Assembly (NCBI GenBank): GCA_016932255.1
Contig: JAFGDE010000008.1
Coordinates: 62,001-126,000, forward strand
Length of the DNA: 64,000 nt
Source of the DNA: Candidatus Saganbacteria bacterium
GTDB taxonomy: Bacteria > Margulisbacteria > WOR-1 > O2-12-FULL-45-9
Direction of reading: 5' to 3'
This document shows positions 1-10,449 of this stretch, piece by piece. Below the pieces are notes generated by a model, which saw only the letters and a list, made by a program, of their open reading frames with translations, made no database searches and had not been told where the DNA came from. The first letter of the stretch is position 1. Each line of letters begins with the position of its first letter. The translations under genes were made by a program, and so were the position numbers.

Positions 1-2
1 TT

Positions 3-683
3 GCTCAGACCGTTACTTTAATCAAGGGCGGCGCTTCGCTGATCGGCGTGGTTATCCTATTGATCTCGTTCCTGATCATGATCATGGCAATAGTCGTGGT
101 CCAGGAAGGACAGCGGCGGATCCAGGTCCAATATGCCAAGCGGATAGTCGGCCGGAAAATGTACGGCGGGCAGAGCACTTTTATCCCGCTCAGGATCAAC
201 CAGGGCGGCGTTATCCCGATTATCTTCGCCTCATCGGTCCTGCTTTTTCCGGCAACGATCGCTCAGTTCATCCCGGCGCTACAGCCGATCGTCGGCTGGT
301 TCTCGCCTTCAGGCGGGCTGTACATGGTGTTCTTTTTCTTGTTGATCTTCTTTTTTACGTATTTTTATACCGCCATTACGTTCAACCCGGTCGAGCTGGC
401 GGATAACATCAAGAAGTACGGCGGGTTCATCATGGGGATCAGGCCTGGCAAGCCAACGGCCCAGTATCTGGAGTATGTGATCTCCAGGCTGACACTGGTT
501 GGTGCCCTGTTCCTGTCCGGCGTAGCCATTATCCCTGGCATAGTCGAGCGGTTGACCCATATCACTTCTTTTCAAGGATTGGGGTCAACTGCTTTGCTGA
601 TCGTGGTTGGCGTGGCCATGGACCTGGTCAGGCAGATCGAAACGCACCTGGTGACCCGGCAGTATGAGGGCCTGCTGGCATGA
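3..683 (+). CDS. secY: Protein translocase subunit SecY, C-terminal part (5' truncated by window edge)
   Basis: Frame is open from nt 3 (AQTVTLIKGGASLIGVV...); VVVQEGQRRIQVQYAKR and FNPVELADNIKKYGGFIMGIRPG are SecY signatures; followed by adk-map. Confidence 0.96.
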   Translation, partial: AQTVTLIKGGASLIGVVILLISFLIMIMAIVVVQEGQRRIQVQYAKRIVGRKMYGGQSTFIPLRINQGGVIPIIFASSVLLFPATIAQFIPALQPIVGWFSPSGGLYMVFFFLLIFFFTYFYTAITFNPVELADNIKKYGGFIMGIRPGKPTAQYLEYVISRLTLVGALFLSGVAIIPGIVERLTHITSFQGLGSTALLIVVGVAMDLVRQIETHLVTRQYEGLLA

Positions 684-1336
684 TGAACTTGGTATTCTTC
701 GGCCCGCCGGGGTCCGGCAAGGGTACCCAGGCCAAGCTGCTGGCGGAGAAGCTTAAAACGCCGCATATCTCGCTGGGGGACATTCTGAGGGAAGAGGTCA
801 GGCAGGGCACAGAGATCGGCAAAAAGGCCGGCGAACTGATGAACGCGGGCAAGCTGGTGCCTGATGAGTTGACCATTGCCCTGACCAAGAAGAGGATCAG
901 CCAGCCGGACTGCAAACCCGGCTTTATTCTGGATGGCTATCCGCGCTCAGCGGCACAGGCTGAAGCGCTTGATGCCATGCTCAAAGAGCTTGGCTTGAAA
1001 CTTGATAAGGTCATTTACTTCAAGGTGGATGAAGATGCGGTGGTTGAAAGATTGTCCGGCCGGCGCAGTTGCAAGGCCTGCGGCGCGGTCTTTCACATGA
1101 AGTTCAAGCCGTCCAGGGTGGCAGGCAAATGCGACGCTTGCGGCGGTGAGCTTTACCAGAGAAAAGATGACGTTGAATCGGCGATCAGAACGCGTTTTGA
1201 AGTCTATGCCAAGCAGACCGAACCGCTGCTGGAACAGTATCAGCAAAGCGGCGTGCTGGCTGAGATAAACGCTGCGGCGCCGATCGAAGAGGTTTTTAAA
1301 CGGTTGCTGACCGTTATAGGATATGACGGGAATTAA
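680..1336 (+). CDS. adk: Adenylate kinase with zinc-type lid
   Basis: FFGPPGSGKGTQAKLL P-loop, DGYPRS, CxxC...CxxC lid. Confidence 0.97.
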   Translation: MMNLVFFGPPGSGKGTQAKLLAEKLKTPHISLGDILREEVRQGTEIGKKAGELMNAGKLVPDELTIALTKKRISQPDCKPGFILDGYPRSAAQAEALDAMLKELGLKLDKVIYFKVDEDAVVERLSGRRSCKACGAVFHMKFKPSRVAGKCDACGGELYQRKDDVESAIRTRFEVYAKQTEPLLEQYQQSGVLAEINAAAPIEEVFKRLLTVIGYDGN

Positions 1337-2078
1337 AATTAAGACGGCCGAGGAGATCGAAAAGATCCGGCAGGCCTGTCGCATCGTGGCCCGGGCGCTT
1401 AAACTGACAGGTAAAGAGGTCCAGCCGGGGGTCACGACAGAGTACCTTGATAGTTTTGCGGAGAGGTTGATCAGGGAAGAGGGAGCGGACCCGGTCTTTA
1501 TCGGTTACCGCGGCTACCGCCACGCGACCTGCATGTCGGTCAATGAGGAGATCGTTCACGGCATTCCGGGGAACAAGGTCCTCAAAGAAGGCGACATCAT
1601 CGGCGTGGACATCGGCTCAAAGTTCGCCGGTTATTGCGGCGATACTGCGGCGACTTTCCCGGTCGGCGAGGTCTCCAAGAAAGTGGCCAAGCTGCTTAAA
1701 ACAGGGCAGGAAGCCCTGATAGCTGGGATCCGGCAGGCCAGGGCCGGCAATCATCTGGGAGATGTGTCCGCAGCGGTCCAGAAAGTGGCTGAGAGCAAAG
1801 GCTACAGCGTGGTCCGGGAGCTTTACGGGCACGGCATCGGCGCTGACTTGCACGAGGATCCGCTTGTTCCTAACTTCGGTCGGCCGGGCGAAGGGATTGA
1901 GCTGAAAGAAGGCATGGTCCTGGCCATTGAGCCGATGCTTAATCTGGGCGGCTGGCAGATCAGGACCTTATCGGATGGTTGGACGATAGTTACGGCCGAC
2001 AAGAGCCTGTCATGCCATTTTGAGCATACTGTTCTTATCACCGGCAAAGGGCCGGAGATACTGACAAGAAGAGATTAA
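1323..2078 (+). CDS. map: Methionine aminopeptidase type I
   Basis: [31 protein letters not shown] motifs. Confidence 0.97.
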   Translation: MTGIKIKTAEEIEKIRQACRIVARALKLTGKEVQPGVTTEYLDSFAERLIREEGADPVFIGYRGYRHATCMSVNEEIVHGIPGNKVLKEGDIIGVDIGSKFAGYCGDTAATFPVGEVSKKVAKLLKTGQEALIAGIRQARAGNHLGDVSAAVQKVAESKGYSVVRELYGHGIGADLHEDPLVPNFGRPGEGIELKEGMVLAIEPMLNLGGWQIRTLSDGWTIVTADKSLSCHFEHTVLITGKGPEILTRRD

Positions 2079-2079
2079 G

Positions 2080-2301
2080 ATGGTCAAGAACAAAGACGTT
2101 ATAGAGCTTGAAGGTGAAATAACCGAGGCTTTGCCCAACGCGATGTTCCGGGTAAAGCTTGAAACAGGTCAGCTGATCCTGGCGCATGTGTCGGGTAAGA
2201 TCCGACGCCACTGGATCAGGATCCTGCCGGGGGACAAGGTCAAAGTTGAACTCTCACCTTATGACCTGACCAGGGGCAGGATCACATACAGGATGAAGTA
2301 A
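2080..2301 (+). CDS. infA: Translation initiation factor IF-1
   Basis: [58 protein letters not shown]. Confidence 0.97.
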   Translation: MVKNKDVIELEGEITEALPNAMFRVKLETGQLILAHVSGKIRRHWIRILPGDKVKVELSPYDLTRGRITYRMK

Positions 2302-2313
2302 AAGGAGACGGAT

Positions 2314-2427
2314 ATGAAGGTAAGAGCATCGGTCAAGAAAATGTGTGAAAAATGTAAAGTGGTCAGACGCCACGGCCGCGTTTATATCATTTGCGAGAAC
2401 CCGAAACACAAGCAAAGACAGGGTTGA
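2314..2427 (+). CDS. rpmJ: 50S ribosomal protein L36 (37 aa, below the ORF-track cutoff)
   Basis: Manual translation [37 protein letters not shown]; canonical infA-rpmJ-rpsM order. Confidence 0.97.
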   Translation: MKVRASVKKMCEKCKVVRRHGRVYIICENPKHKQRQG

Positions 2428-2449
2428 TCAAGGAGGTTAAAACAAGGAT

Positions 2450-2830
2450 ATGGTCAGAATTGTAGGCGTTGATCTGCCGCCGAATAAGAGCATCAAGGTG
2501 GCTTTAACATATATTTATGGTATCGGAACCACGCTGTCACAGCAGATACTGGGCCAGGCTGGGGTTGACCCGTTCCACAAGGTCAAGGATTTAAGCGACG
2601 CAGAGGTCGTGGCCATTCGCGACGCGATCAAGAACTTTCCGGTCGAAGGCGATCTGCGCAAGGAGATCTCTTTAGCGATCAAACGGCTGGTCGAGATTGG
2701 GACCTACCGCGGTTCCAGGCACCGCAAAGGCCTGCCTTGCCGCGGTCAACGCACCAAGACCAACGGCCGGACACGCAGAGGCAAACGCAAAACGGTCGGC
2801 CTGGGCAAGGGTAAAGAGGAGGAGAAATAA
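2450..2830 (+). CDS. rpsM: 30S ribosomal protein S13
   Basis: [42 protein letters not shown]-type C-terminus. Confidence 0.97.
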   Translation: MVRIVGVDLPPNKSIKVALTYIYGIGTTLSQQILGQAGVDPFHKVKDLSDAEVVAIRDAIKNFPVEGDLRKEISLAIKRLVEIGTYRGSRHRKGLPCRGQRTKTNGRTRRGKRKTVGLGKGKEEEK

Positions 2831-2839
2831 AGATCAATC

Positions 2840-3235
2840 ATGGCTGAACAAAAGGAAAAAACGATAAAAAGAAAGAAACACAAAAAAGTGGCTGCTCTGG
2901 GGGTTGCCCATATCAAGGCCACCTTTAACAATACGATCGTTACTATTACCGATGATAATGGCGGCGTTGTTGCCTGGGCCTCGGCGGGTGGCGTGGGTTT
3001 TAAAGGGACCAAGAAAGGCACTCCTTTTGCTGCTTCTTCCGCGGCTGAACTGGCTGCACATAAAGCGATCGAGATGGGCATGCGCGAGGTCAATGTTCTG
3101 GTCAAAGGCCCTGGTTCAGGCCGCGAGACCGCGATCAGGGCTTTGCAGGCGGCCGGGCTTGAAGTGAACTCCATAAAGGATGTTACACCCATCCCCCATA
3201 ATGGCTGCCGTCCTCCGAAAAGGAGAAGGGTCTAA
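2840..3235 (+). CDS. rpsK: 30S ribosomal protein S11
   Basis: [30 protein letters not shown]. Confidence 0.97.
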   Translation: MAEQKEKTIKRKKHKKVAALGVAHIKATFNNTIVTITDDNGGVVAWASAGGVGFKGTKKGTPFAASSAAELAAHKAIEMGMREVNVLVKGPGSGRETAIRALQAAGLEVNSIKDVTPIPHNGCRPPKRRRV

Positions 3236-3852
3236 TGGGAAGACATACTACTGCCAGCTGTAAACTGTGCCGCCGGGAAAAGGAAAAACTCTTCCTTAAA
3301 GGCGAAAAATGCTACACCGAAAAGTGTCCCTTCAGCCGCCGTTCATACGCTCCGGGGCAGCACGGCCGCCTGCCGCTTAGGGTCTCTGAGTATGGTATCC
3401 GGCTGCGCGAAAAGCAGAAGGCCCGGCGCATATACGGCCTGACCGAGCGGCAGTTCGAGGGCTATTTTGACAAGGCCTCCAGCCGCAAAGGCGCCACGGG
3501 CAATAAATTGCTTGAATATCTCGAGCGCAGGTTAGATAACGTTGTTTTCCGTCTGGGTTTTGCTCCGTCCCGCCAGGCAGCCAGACAACTGGTGCGCCAC
3601 GGCGGCATTGATGTAAATGGGACCAAGACCAATATCCCGGCCTTTCAGACCAAGCCGGGCGATCTGATCAAAGTTAGGCCGAAACGGGTCGCGCTGGTCA
3701 AGGTGCATCAGGAAAAGGCCAATGATTATGCGCCGCCTGCCTGGCTGACGCTGAAGACCGAGAACGAAGGGCAGGTCGCATCATTGCCGAAACGCGAAGA
3801 GATCGATACGGTTCTGGAAGAACATTTGATCGTTGAGTATTACTCGCGCTAA
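3235..3852 (+). CDS. rpsD: 30S ribosomal protein S4 (Cys-rich N-terminus)
   Basis: CKLCRREKEKLFLKGEKCYTEKCPFSRRSYAPGQHG; S4 domain. Confidence 0.97.
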   Translation: MGRHTTASCKLCRREKEKLFLKGEKCYTEKCPFSRRSYAPGQHGRLPLRVSEYGIRLREKQKARRIYGLTERQFEGYFDKASSRKGATGNKLLEYLERRLDNVVFRLGFAPSRQAARQLVRHGGIDVNGTKTNIPAFQTKPGDLIKVRPKRVALVKVHQEKANDYAPPAWLTLKTENEGQVASLPKREEIDTVLEEHLIVEYYSR

Positions 3853-3870
3853 TAAGGAGGCAGGAACAAA

Positions 3871-4818
3871 ATGATAACGATCGGAGAAAAACCCTGGGTC
3901 AGGTCTGCGGAGAGCACGGATACTTTCGGTCAGTTTGTGGTCGAGCCGCTGGAGCGCGGCTTTGGAGCGACCCTGGGGAATGCCCTAAGAAGAGTGCTGC
4001 TTTCGTCCCTTTATGGTGCTTCCGTCACGGCTGTAAAGGTCCAAGGGATCTCCCATCCCTTTGCTACCATGCCCGGCGTGGTCGAGAATATGCTGCAGGT
4101 CATGCTTAACCTCAAGGAAGTGGTCATCCGTTGCCATTCGGAGCAGCCAAAGACCGTGACCATAAAAGCCAAAGGCAAGGGTGAGGTCAAAGCCGGCGAT
4201 ATCGAACATGATGCAGAGATAGAGATCGTCAATCCCGATCTTAAAATCGCGACCCTTGACAGTTCCGGAAAACTGGAGATGGAGCTGATCGTTGAACGCG
4301 GGCGCGGCTATGTTTCAGCCGAGCGCAATAAAAAGCCGAACCTGCCGGTCGGCTTTATCCCGACCGATTCGATCTTCACCCCCGTGCTCAAAGTGAATCT
4401 GTCGGTCGAAGAGGTCCGCGTTGGCCAGGAGATCAATTATGACCGTCTGGTACTCTCGGTCTGGACCAACGGCAGCATTAAACCTGAAGAAGCGGTCAAG
4501 GAAAGCGCGAAGATCCTAGCCAGGCATGTAGACCTGTTTGTCCATCTGGGCGAAAAAGGCGAGATACTCGGCATGGAACAAGAGAAGAAATCAGATGTGC
4601 CTGAGTCGATCCTGGAAATGTCCATTGAGGACTTGGAACTTTCCGCCAGGTCGCTCAACTGTCTCAAGAAAGCCCAGGTCAAGACCGTGGGCGAACTAAT
4701 CGCCAATTCAGAGGCCGACCTGATGAAGTTCAAGAACTTCGGCCAGAAATCGCTGGATGAGGTTAGGGAGAAACTGACGGAATACAAATTGGCGTTAAAG
4801 GGAGAGAAAGCAGAGTGA
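3871..4818 (+). CDS. rpoA: DNA-directed RNA polymerase subunit alpha
   Basis: FVVEPLERGFGATLGNALRRVLLSSL; alpha-CTD at C-terminus. Confidence 0.97.
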   Translation: MITIGEKPWVRSAESTDTFGQFVVEPLERGFGATLGNALRRVLLSSLYGASVTAVKVQGISHPFATMPGVVENMLQVMLNLKEVVIRCHSEQPKTVTIKAKGKGEVKAGDIEHDAEIEIVNPDLKIATLDSSGKLEMELIVERGRGYVSAERNKKPNLPVGFIPTDSIFTPVLKVNLSVEEVRVGQEINYDRLVLSVWTNGSIKPEEAVKESAKILARHVDLFVHLGEKGEILGMEQEKKSDVPESILEMSIEDLELSARSLNCLKKAQVKTVGELIANSEADLMKFKNFGQKSLDEVREKLTEYKLALKGEKAE

Positions 4819-5165
4819 GACACAGTAAAGGCAATAAAAAACTGGGCAGGCCGACCGACCAGCGGCTGGCTATGCTAAAAAGCATTGTCCGTTCCCTGTT
4901 CCTGCACGGCAAGGTCAATGTGACCCTGGCGCGGGCCAAACAGGCCAGGAGACTGGCCGAGAAACTGATCGCCATATCCAAGACAAATTCTCTGGCGGCC
5001 CGGCGTCAGGTAGAGTCGATCATGGGCGAGAAGGCGATCACTTCGACCATTTTCAAGACGATACCGGACCGCTTCGAAGGCAGGGCGGGCGGGTACACGC
5101 GGATCATTAAAACAGGCAGCCGCAAGGGCGATGCTGCGCCGATGGCGGTCCTGGAATTACTCTGA
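4815..5165 (+). CDS. rplQ: 50S ribosomal protein L17
   Basis: [34 protein letters not shown]. Confidence 0.96.
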   Translation: MRHSKGNKKLGRPTDQRLAMLKSIVRSLFLHGKVNVTLARAKQARRLAEKLIAISKTNSLAARRQVESIMGEKAITSTIFKTIPDRFEGRAGGYTRIIKTGSRKGDAAPMAVLELL

Positions 5166-5185
5166 ACAAGGAGCTTGGTCAAGGG

Positions 5186-5623
5186 ATGAAGAAGAATAAA
5201 ACCACTTACGAGAAAAAAGAAACGGTCAAGCGCGACTGGTATCAGGTCGATGCTTCAGGCAAGATATTGGGGCGGCTTTCGACCAAAGTTGCCGCGTATC
5301 TCCGGGGCAAACATAAGCCCAGCTTTACACCGCATGTTGACTGTGGTGACAACGTGATCGTTGTCAATGCCGCTAAAATCAGGTTCACGGGCAATAAGGC
5401 CAAGGAGAAGATCTATTTTTCTCATTCCGGTTATCCGGGCGGGGCCAGGTATACAACACTCGAAGAAATGATGAATAAAGACCCTGCCAGGGTGATTGAA
5501 CATTCAATTTCCGGTATGCTGCCCAAAGGCAGGCTGGGGAGAAAGATGCTGAAAAAACTGAAAGTTTATGCGGATGATAAGCATCCGCACCGGGCGCAAA
5601 AGATCCAGGAACTTAAAGTCTGA
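5186..5623 (+). CDS. rplM: 50S ribosomal protein L13
   Basis: [38 protein letters not shown]. Confidence 0.97.
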   Translation: MKKNKTTYEKKETVKRDWYQVDASGKILGRLSTKVAAYLRGKHKPSFTPHVDCGDNVIVVNAAKIRFTGNKAKEKIYFSHSGYPGGARYTTLEEMMNKDPARVIEHSISGMLPKGRLGRKMLKKLKVYADDKHPHRAQKIQELKV

Positions 5624-5660
5624 TCGCTTGACGGCGCCTGGGACTGATACGGAGGTTTAA

Positions 5661-6185
5661 ATGGCGGAAAAGAAAAAGACCAGAACGAAGAAAAAAGAGA
5701 CCAAATCGGCGCTGCCGGCTGCCAAAGCGGCTAAACCGGTTGAACCGAAGGCGGTTGCCCCGGCGCAGAAAAAGACGCAGGTAAAGGCGCCCAAAGGCCA
5801 TAAATACTACGGCACGGGCAGGCGCAAGGAAGCGATTGCCCGGGTTTGGCTCAAGCCCGGCAGCGGCGCTATTACGCTCAATGGTCAAACAATGTCCGAC
5901 TATCTATGCAACCGCAAGGTCTTGGAGTTCAAGGTCACCCGCCCGCTGGCCGTGACCAATACACGAACAAGTTATGATGTGTTTGCTGAATCTTTTGGCG
6001 GCGGGATCCCGGGCCAGGCTGACGCCATTGCCCTGGGGATAGCCCGAGCCCTGCTTGAGGTCAGCCCCGATCTTCGGATCAAATTGAAGCGAGAAGGTTT
6101 GTTGAGGCGTGATCCGCGCATGAAAGAACGCAAGAAATACGGTCTCAAACGCGCCCGCAGAGCGTTCCAGTACACCAAGAGGTAA
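5661..6185 (+). CDS. rpsI: 30S ribosomal protein S9 with Lys/Ala-rich N-terminal extension
   Basis: [21 protein letters not shown]; ...[16 protein letters not shown]. Confidence 0.96.
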   Translation: MAEKKKTRTKKKETKSALPAAKAAKPVEPKAVAPAQKKTQVKAPKGHKYYGTGRRKEAIARVWLKPGSGAITLNGQTMSDYLCNRKVLEFKVTRPLAVTNTRTSYDVFAESFGGGIPGQADAIALGIARALLEVSPDLRIKLKREGLLRRDPRMKERKKYGLKRARRAFQYTKR

Positions 6186-6190
6186 TCAGG

Positions 6191-6541
6191 ATGCCAAAAG
6201 GGAAAATGAGCAAGGAACGGTATCGCCATTATGATGATTTCCGTGCTCCTAAAAAGATCGAAGAAGGCGGCTTGATCCGGCTCTCCGGTCAATTCCTGCT
6301 CGATCATGAGGAAGAACTGCTCAGCCTGATCCGGCGTGAAGGCAAGCTGGCTGAAGAGCGCAACCCTGACCATAAAATCGTGAATATAGAGAAAGCGGAT
6401 GGTGCGATAACGGTCAGTATTTCAGAGCATAATCTGGCTATGCATATTGGCAAGGCGCTGTCCCGCGCTTACAAAGGCGAACACGCTTATAAATTCCTGA
6501 ACGGAGAAAAATACGTTGAGGTCGACTGGAAAAGGGATTAA
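6191..6541 (+). CDS. Conserved hypothetical, resembles BCAM0308/NMD3-like family C-terminal region
   Basis: GGLIRLSGQFLLDHEEELLSLIRREG...LAMHIGKALSRAYKGEHAYKF; start directly after rpsI; family call from memory. Confidence 0.55.
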   Translation: MPKGKMSKERYRHYDDFRAPKKIEEGGLIRLSGQFLLDHEEELLSLIRREGKLAEERNPDHKIVNIEKADGAITVSISEHNLAMHIGKALSRAYKGEHAYKFLNGEKYVEVDWKRD

Positions 6542-6634
6542 TTCCCAGGCCTAAAACACCTCCAGCTATTCCTTTACCGTAGGCTTTATGCTATAATTTT
6601 AGCTTCATTTTCTTAAAAGAAAGGGGTTATTGAA

Positions 6635-7795
6635 ATGACTGATAAAAAACCGATGAAACAACTGCTGATGATCCCTGGCCCCACGCCTATCCCAACAAGG
6701 ATACTAGCCGCGATGAACCACGAGATGATCGGCCACCGGGGCCCGATCTTTTCTAAGATCCTGGGTGAGGTGATCGAAGGCCTGAAATGGGCCTATCAGA
6801 CAAAGAACGATGTCATGGTCTATCCCTGCTCCGGCACCGGCGGCATGGAAGCGGCCATCGTTAACGTGCTTTCACCCGGCGATAAGACCCTGCACGTTAA
6901 TATCGGCAATTTCGGGGCCCGCTGGATCAAGATCGCCAAGGCTTACGGCGCTGAGGTGACCGATCTGATGGTTGAGCGCGGCAAGGCCTGCGATCCTAAA
7001 GTCTTGGAAGCTGAACTGGCCAAGGATAAAAAGAAGGAATTCAAGGCCGTTTTTCTGCAGCAGAACGAGACATCGACCGGCGTTCTAAATGATGTCAAAG
7101 CTCTGGCTGAAGTCGTGCATCGATCGCACCCGGACGCCCTTGTTATCGTTGACGCTGTTTCCGGGTTGCTGGCTGCCGATCTTAATACAGACGCATGGGG
7201 ACTGGATGTGGTTGTCTCCGGCTCGCAAAAAGCCTTTATGGTGCCGCCCGGTATTGCCGCCGTTTCAATGTCGGCCAAGGCCTGGAAAGCTTATGAAAGT
7301 TCGACCATGCCAAAACATTACTGGGATGTCAAGATGCAGAAGAAATTCGCTGATAAAGGCCAGACCTATACGACGCCGCCTGAATCGATCGTTTTCGGCA
7401 TGCATGAAGCCATCAAGATGATCCGCGAGGAAGGCCTGGAGAACATCTTCAAGCGCCACGAGAACAACAAGAACATCGTGCGCAGCGCTTTCAAGGCCAT
7501 CGGCTGCAAGCTTTTGGCCGAAGACAGCTGCGCTTCTCCGGCCGTGACAGCGATCTTCCCGCTGCCGGGCATTGACGCTGAAAAGGTTCGCTCTGAGATC
7601 CGCAGTCAGTTCGGGGTCGAGCTGGCGCCGGGGCAGGGGGATCTTAAGGGCAAACTGTTCCGCATCGGCCATCTGGGCTATGTTGACAAGCTCGATCTAG
7701 TCGCCGCAGTAGGCGCGATCGAATTGCTCTTTAGCCGGATGGGCGCCAAGATCGAGATCGGCAAGGGTGTCAAAGCAGCGCTCGAACAGATCTAG
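6635..7795 (+). CDS. Class V aminotransferase (serine-pyruvate / alanine-glyoxylate type)
   Basis: MIPGPTPIPTRILAAMNHEMIGHRGPIF; VDAVSGLLAADLNTDAWGLDVVVSGSQKAFMVPPG. Confidence 0.93.
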   Translation: MTDKKPMKQLLMIPGPTPIPTRILAAMNHEMIGHRGPIFSKILGEVIEGLKWAYQTKNDVMVYPCSGTGGMEAAIVNVLSPGDKTLHVNIGNFGARWIKIAKAYGAEVTDLMVERGKACDPKVLEAELAKDKKKEFKAVFLQQNETSTGVLNDVKALAEVVHRSHPDALVIVDAVSGLLAADLNTDAWGLDVVVSGSQKAFMVPPGIAAVSMSAKAWKAYESSTMPKHYWDVKMQKKFADKGQTYTTPPESIVFGMHEAIKMIREEGLENIFKRHENNKNIVRSAFKAIGCKLLAEDSCASPAVTAIFPLPGIDAEKVRSEIRSQFGVELAPGQGDLKGKLFRIGHLGYVDKLDLVAAVGAIELLFSRMGAKIEIGKGVKAALEQI

Positions 7796-8564
7796 AGCCG
7801 AGACTAGAAATCTCAAGCTAAAGCTGGCTTATGACGGGAGCGCCTTTTCAGGCCTGGAGCTCCAGCCCGGCTGTTCCACCGTCCGCGGTGAACTGGAAAA
7901 AGCTCTGCAGCAGCTCTTCCGCAAAGAGATAAAGATCATCACCGCTTCTCGCACTGATGCCGGGGTCCATGCCCGGGCTCAAGCGGTAAATTTTTATCTC
8001 GATAATAAGATCGCACCGGAAAAACTTATGGCCGCGCTCAATACAAAACTGCCGCCGGCCTTGCGCGTTCTTTCCGCTCGGCAGGTCAGCGGTCATTTTC
8101 ATTCGCGCTACAATGCAAAATACAAGGAATATGAGTATTTGATCTTTAACGGCAAAGTTTTGCCGCCCGCTTATCGCGATTTTGTCTGGCATATCCGTCA
8201 ACCCATTGATATTAAAGCTATGCAGCGTGCGGCAGCTGCTTTTTCCGGTTCTCATGATTTTTCATCTTTTTGTGCTGCCCATTCCGATGACAGGGATTTT
8301 GTCCGTGTGATGCACAAGATTGTCCTTGGCCGGCGTCAGCTCCAGCTCTGGCAAGGGCCCAAGCTCAAGGTCATCAGTTTTTATGTCCGCGGCAACGGCT
8401 TTTTATATAAAATGGTGCGCAATATGGTCGGCACGCTGGTAGAAGTGGGGGAGGGTAGATTGCGCGCTGAGGACATTCCGGGGATCATCAAGGCCCGGGA
8501 CCGTAAGGCGGCCGGCCGCACCGCGCCGGCGCACGGTCTCTGCTTGCTCAAGGTCGGCTATTAG
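7767..8564 (+). CDS. truA: tRNA pseudouridine(38-40) synthase
   Basis: ASRTDAGVHARAQAVNF; SFYVRGNGFLYKMVRNMVGTLVEVG. Confidence 0.95.
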   Translation: MSKQRSNRSRAETRNLKLKLAYDGSAFSGLELQPGCSTVRGELEKALQQLFRKEIKIITASRTDAGVHARAQAVNFYLDNKIAPEKLMAALNTKLPPALRVLSARQVSGHFHSRYNAKYKEYEYLIFNGKVLPPAYRDFVWHIRQPIDIKAMQRAAAAFSGSHDFSSFCAAHSDDRDFVRVMHKIVLGRRQLQLWQGPKLKVISFYVRGNGFLYKMVRNMVGTLVEVGEGRLRAEDIPGIIKARDRKAAGRTAPAHGLCLLKVGY

Positions 8565-8619
8565 TGTATAATGTCCATAGATTGTGATTTGATTCACAAA
8601 CTATAAGGAGTGGTGAACC

Positions 8620-10197
8620 ATGAAAGTTCTGGCAATGGATAAAACGGCTGAAGAGGGTCTGAAGCTGATACGCGAGGCGGGGATCGAGGTCGATGCCAAG
8701 TCTGGCCTGTCCGAGGATGAGCTGGTGAAAATCGTCCCGGACTATGACGCAATGATCGTGAGGTCGGAGACCAAGGTCACGCCCAAGGTCCTGGCCGCCG
8801 GCAAAAAGCTCAAGATCGTCGGCCGCGCCGGGGTGGGCGTGGATAATATCGACCTGCCCACCGCCACAAAGAACGGCGTTATCGTTGTCAATTCACCCGA
8901 AGGCAACACCGTGGCAGCGGCGGAGCATACCTGGGCGATGCTTTTGTCAATGACCCGCAATATCCCGCAGGCCCATGGCAAGCTCAAGTCTGGGACCTGG
9001 GATAAAAAATCGTACAAAGGCATAGAGGTCCTGAACAAGACCCTGGGCGTGGTCGGTTTGGGCAAGATCGGCCGCCGCGTGGCTTCATATGCTTTAGGCA
9101 TGGGCATGAAGGTGCTCGCTGCTGATCCTTTTGTGACGGATGAATACGCTAAAAGTCTGGGGATCGAGCTCAAACCGTTCGATCAGGTGATCAGCCAGGC
9201 TGATTTTATCACTTTCCATATACCGAAGACCAAAGAGACCCTTGGTCTGATTAACGCCGAAAGAATAGGTAAGATGAAAAAAGGCGTTCGTTTGGTCAAT
9301 GTCGCCAGGGGCGGGATCATAGATGAACAGGCCTTATATGACGCACTTAAAGGCGGCCAGGTAAAAGCAGCGGCTCTCGATGTTTTTGCCAAGGAACCTT
9401 GTGCCGCCAGCCCGCTGTTTGAACTGGACAATATTGTGGTCACTCCCCACCTGGGGGCATCAACAATCGAAGCGCAGGTCAATGTGGCGGTCGACGTGGC
9501 CGAGCAGATAATCGAAGTGCTGAAGGGTGGGGCGGCGCGCTCCGCGGTCAATATCCCTTCAATGAAACCGGAGCTGATCGCGCCGGTCAAGCTGTTCATG
9601 TCGATCGCTGAAAAACTGGGCAGCCTGGCGGCCCAGATCATGCCGGGCGCGGTGTCCAAGATCGGGATCGAATATTCCGGTGAGGTAGCGGAAAAGGATG
9701 TTTCGCCTTTGACCACAAGCTTCCTCAAGGGCTTGCTGACGCCGATGCTGGATGTGGTGGTCAATTTTGTCAACGCGCCTTTTATTGCTAAGGAGCGGGG
9801 CATTGAAGTGACCGAGAGCAAGATCAAGGAAGCCAAGGATTTTGCCAGCCTCATTTCGATCAAGCTCAAGTCTGATAAAGGTGACCGGGAGGTCGGCGGC
9901 ACGGTCTTTGAGGGCATGGGCGACCGGCTGGTCAGCATTGACGGTTTCCGGGTTGATGCCGAACCCCAGGGCTATCTGCTGGTCATCTCGAACATCGACA
10001 AGCCGGGCATGATCGGCAAGGTCGGGACTTTCCTGGGCAAGCATGAGATCAATATCGCCTCAATGGACGTCGGCCGTATCAAGGTGGGCGAGAAGGCTGT
10101 CATGGTGTTGAACGTTGATGGCGCGGTCTCTGCCAAGGTGCTTAAAGAGATCGCCAAGCTTGACGGTATCTCTGACGCTATTCAGGTAAAGATCTAA
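8620..10197 (+). CDS. serA: D-3-phosphoglycerate dehydrogenase (with ASB and ACT domains)
   Basis: RAGVGVDNIDLPTATKNGVIVVNSPEGNTVAAAEH; VARGGIIDEQAL; C-terminal ACT domain. Confidence 0.96.
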   Translation: MKVLAMDKTAEEGLKLIREAGIEVDAKSGLSEDELVKIVPDYDAMIVRSETKVTPKVLAAGKKLKIVGRAGVGVDNIDLPTATKNGVIVVNSPEGNTVAAAEHTWAMLLSMTRNIPQAHGKLKSGTWDKKSYKGIEVLNKTLGVVGLGKIGRRVASYALGMGMKVLAADPFVTDEYAKSLGIELKPFDQVISQADFITFHIPKTKETLGLINAERIGKMKKGVRLVNVARGGIIDEQALYDALKGGQVKAAALDVFAKEPCAASPLFELDNIVVTPHLGASTIEAQVNVAVDVAEQIIEVLKGGAARSAVNIPSMKPELIAPVKLFMSIAEKLGSLAAQIMPGAVSKIGIEYSGEVAEKDVSPLTTSFLKGLLTPMLDVVVNFVNAPFIAKERGIEVTESKIKEAKDFASLISIKLKSDKGDREVGGTVFEGMGDRLVSIDGFRVDAEPQGYLLVISNIDKPGMIGKVGTFLGKHEINIASMDVGRIKVGEKAVMVLNVDGAVSAKVLKEIAKLDGISDAIQVKI

Positions 10198-10404
10198 CTA
10201 ATCGAAAAAGAGCGTTGTTTTCGCGTGATCTATGGAATAGGGCGCATCCGTGAACGCGATATAACCTTCGTAGTGCAGTTTTTCCCGGGAAGCTATCTGT
10301 AATCCTATCTGGTCGAGTTTCTTTCTTTCTTCGGTCTTGGTGAGGTCAATTGTGTCGGGGAGCTCTTTTATCACGGAACATTCATTGGTGTGCATGATAA
10401 TCAT
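10198..10404 (-). CDS. Small hypothetical protein downstream of the EF-G-like gene
   Basis: 68-aa ORF with AAGGAGG just upstream (second ATG at 10395 is better spaced). Confidence 0.5.
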   Translation of the reverse strand: MIIMHTNECSVIKELPDTIDLTKTEERKKLDQIGLQIASREKLHYEGYIAFTDAPYSIDHAKTTLFFD

Positions 10405-10449
10405 GCCTCCTTGCCCCGGATGTCCGTTCCCGGAGCTAAAATCGGGTCC

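Noticed and set aside
9183-9938. 251-aa minus-strand ORF over serA
   Set aside because: Antisense to a conserved coding region, low-complexity Ser-rich translation.
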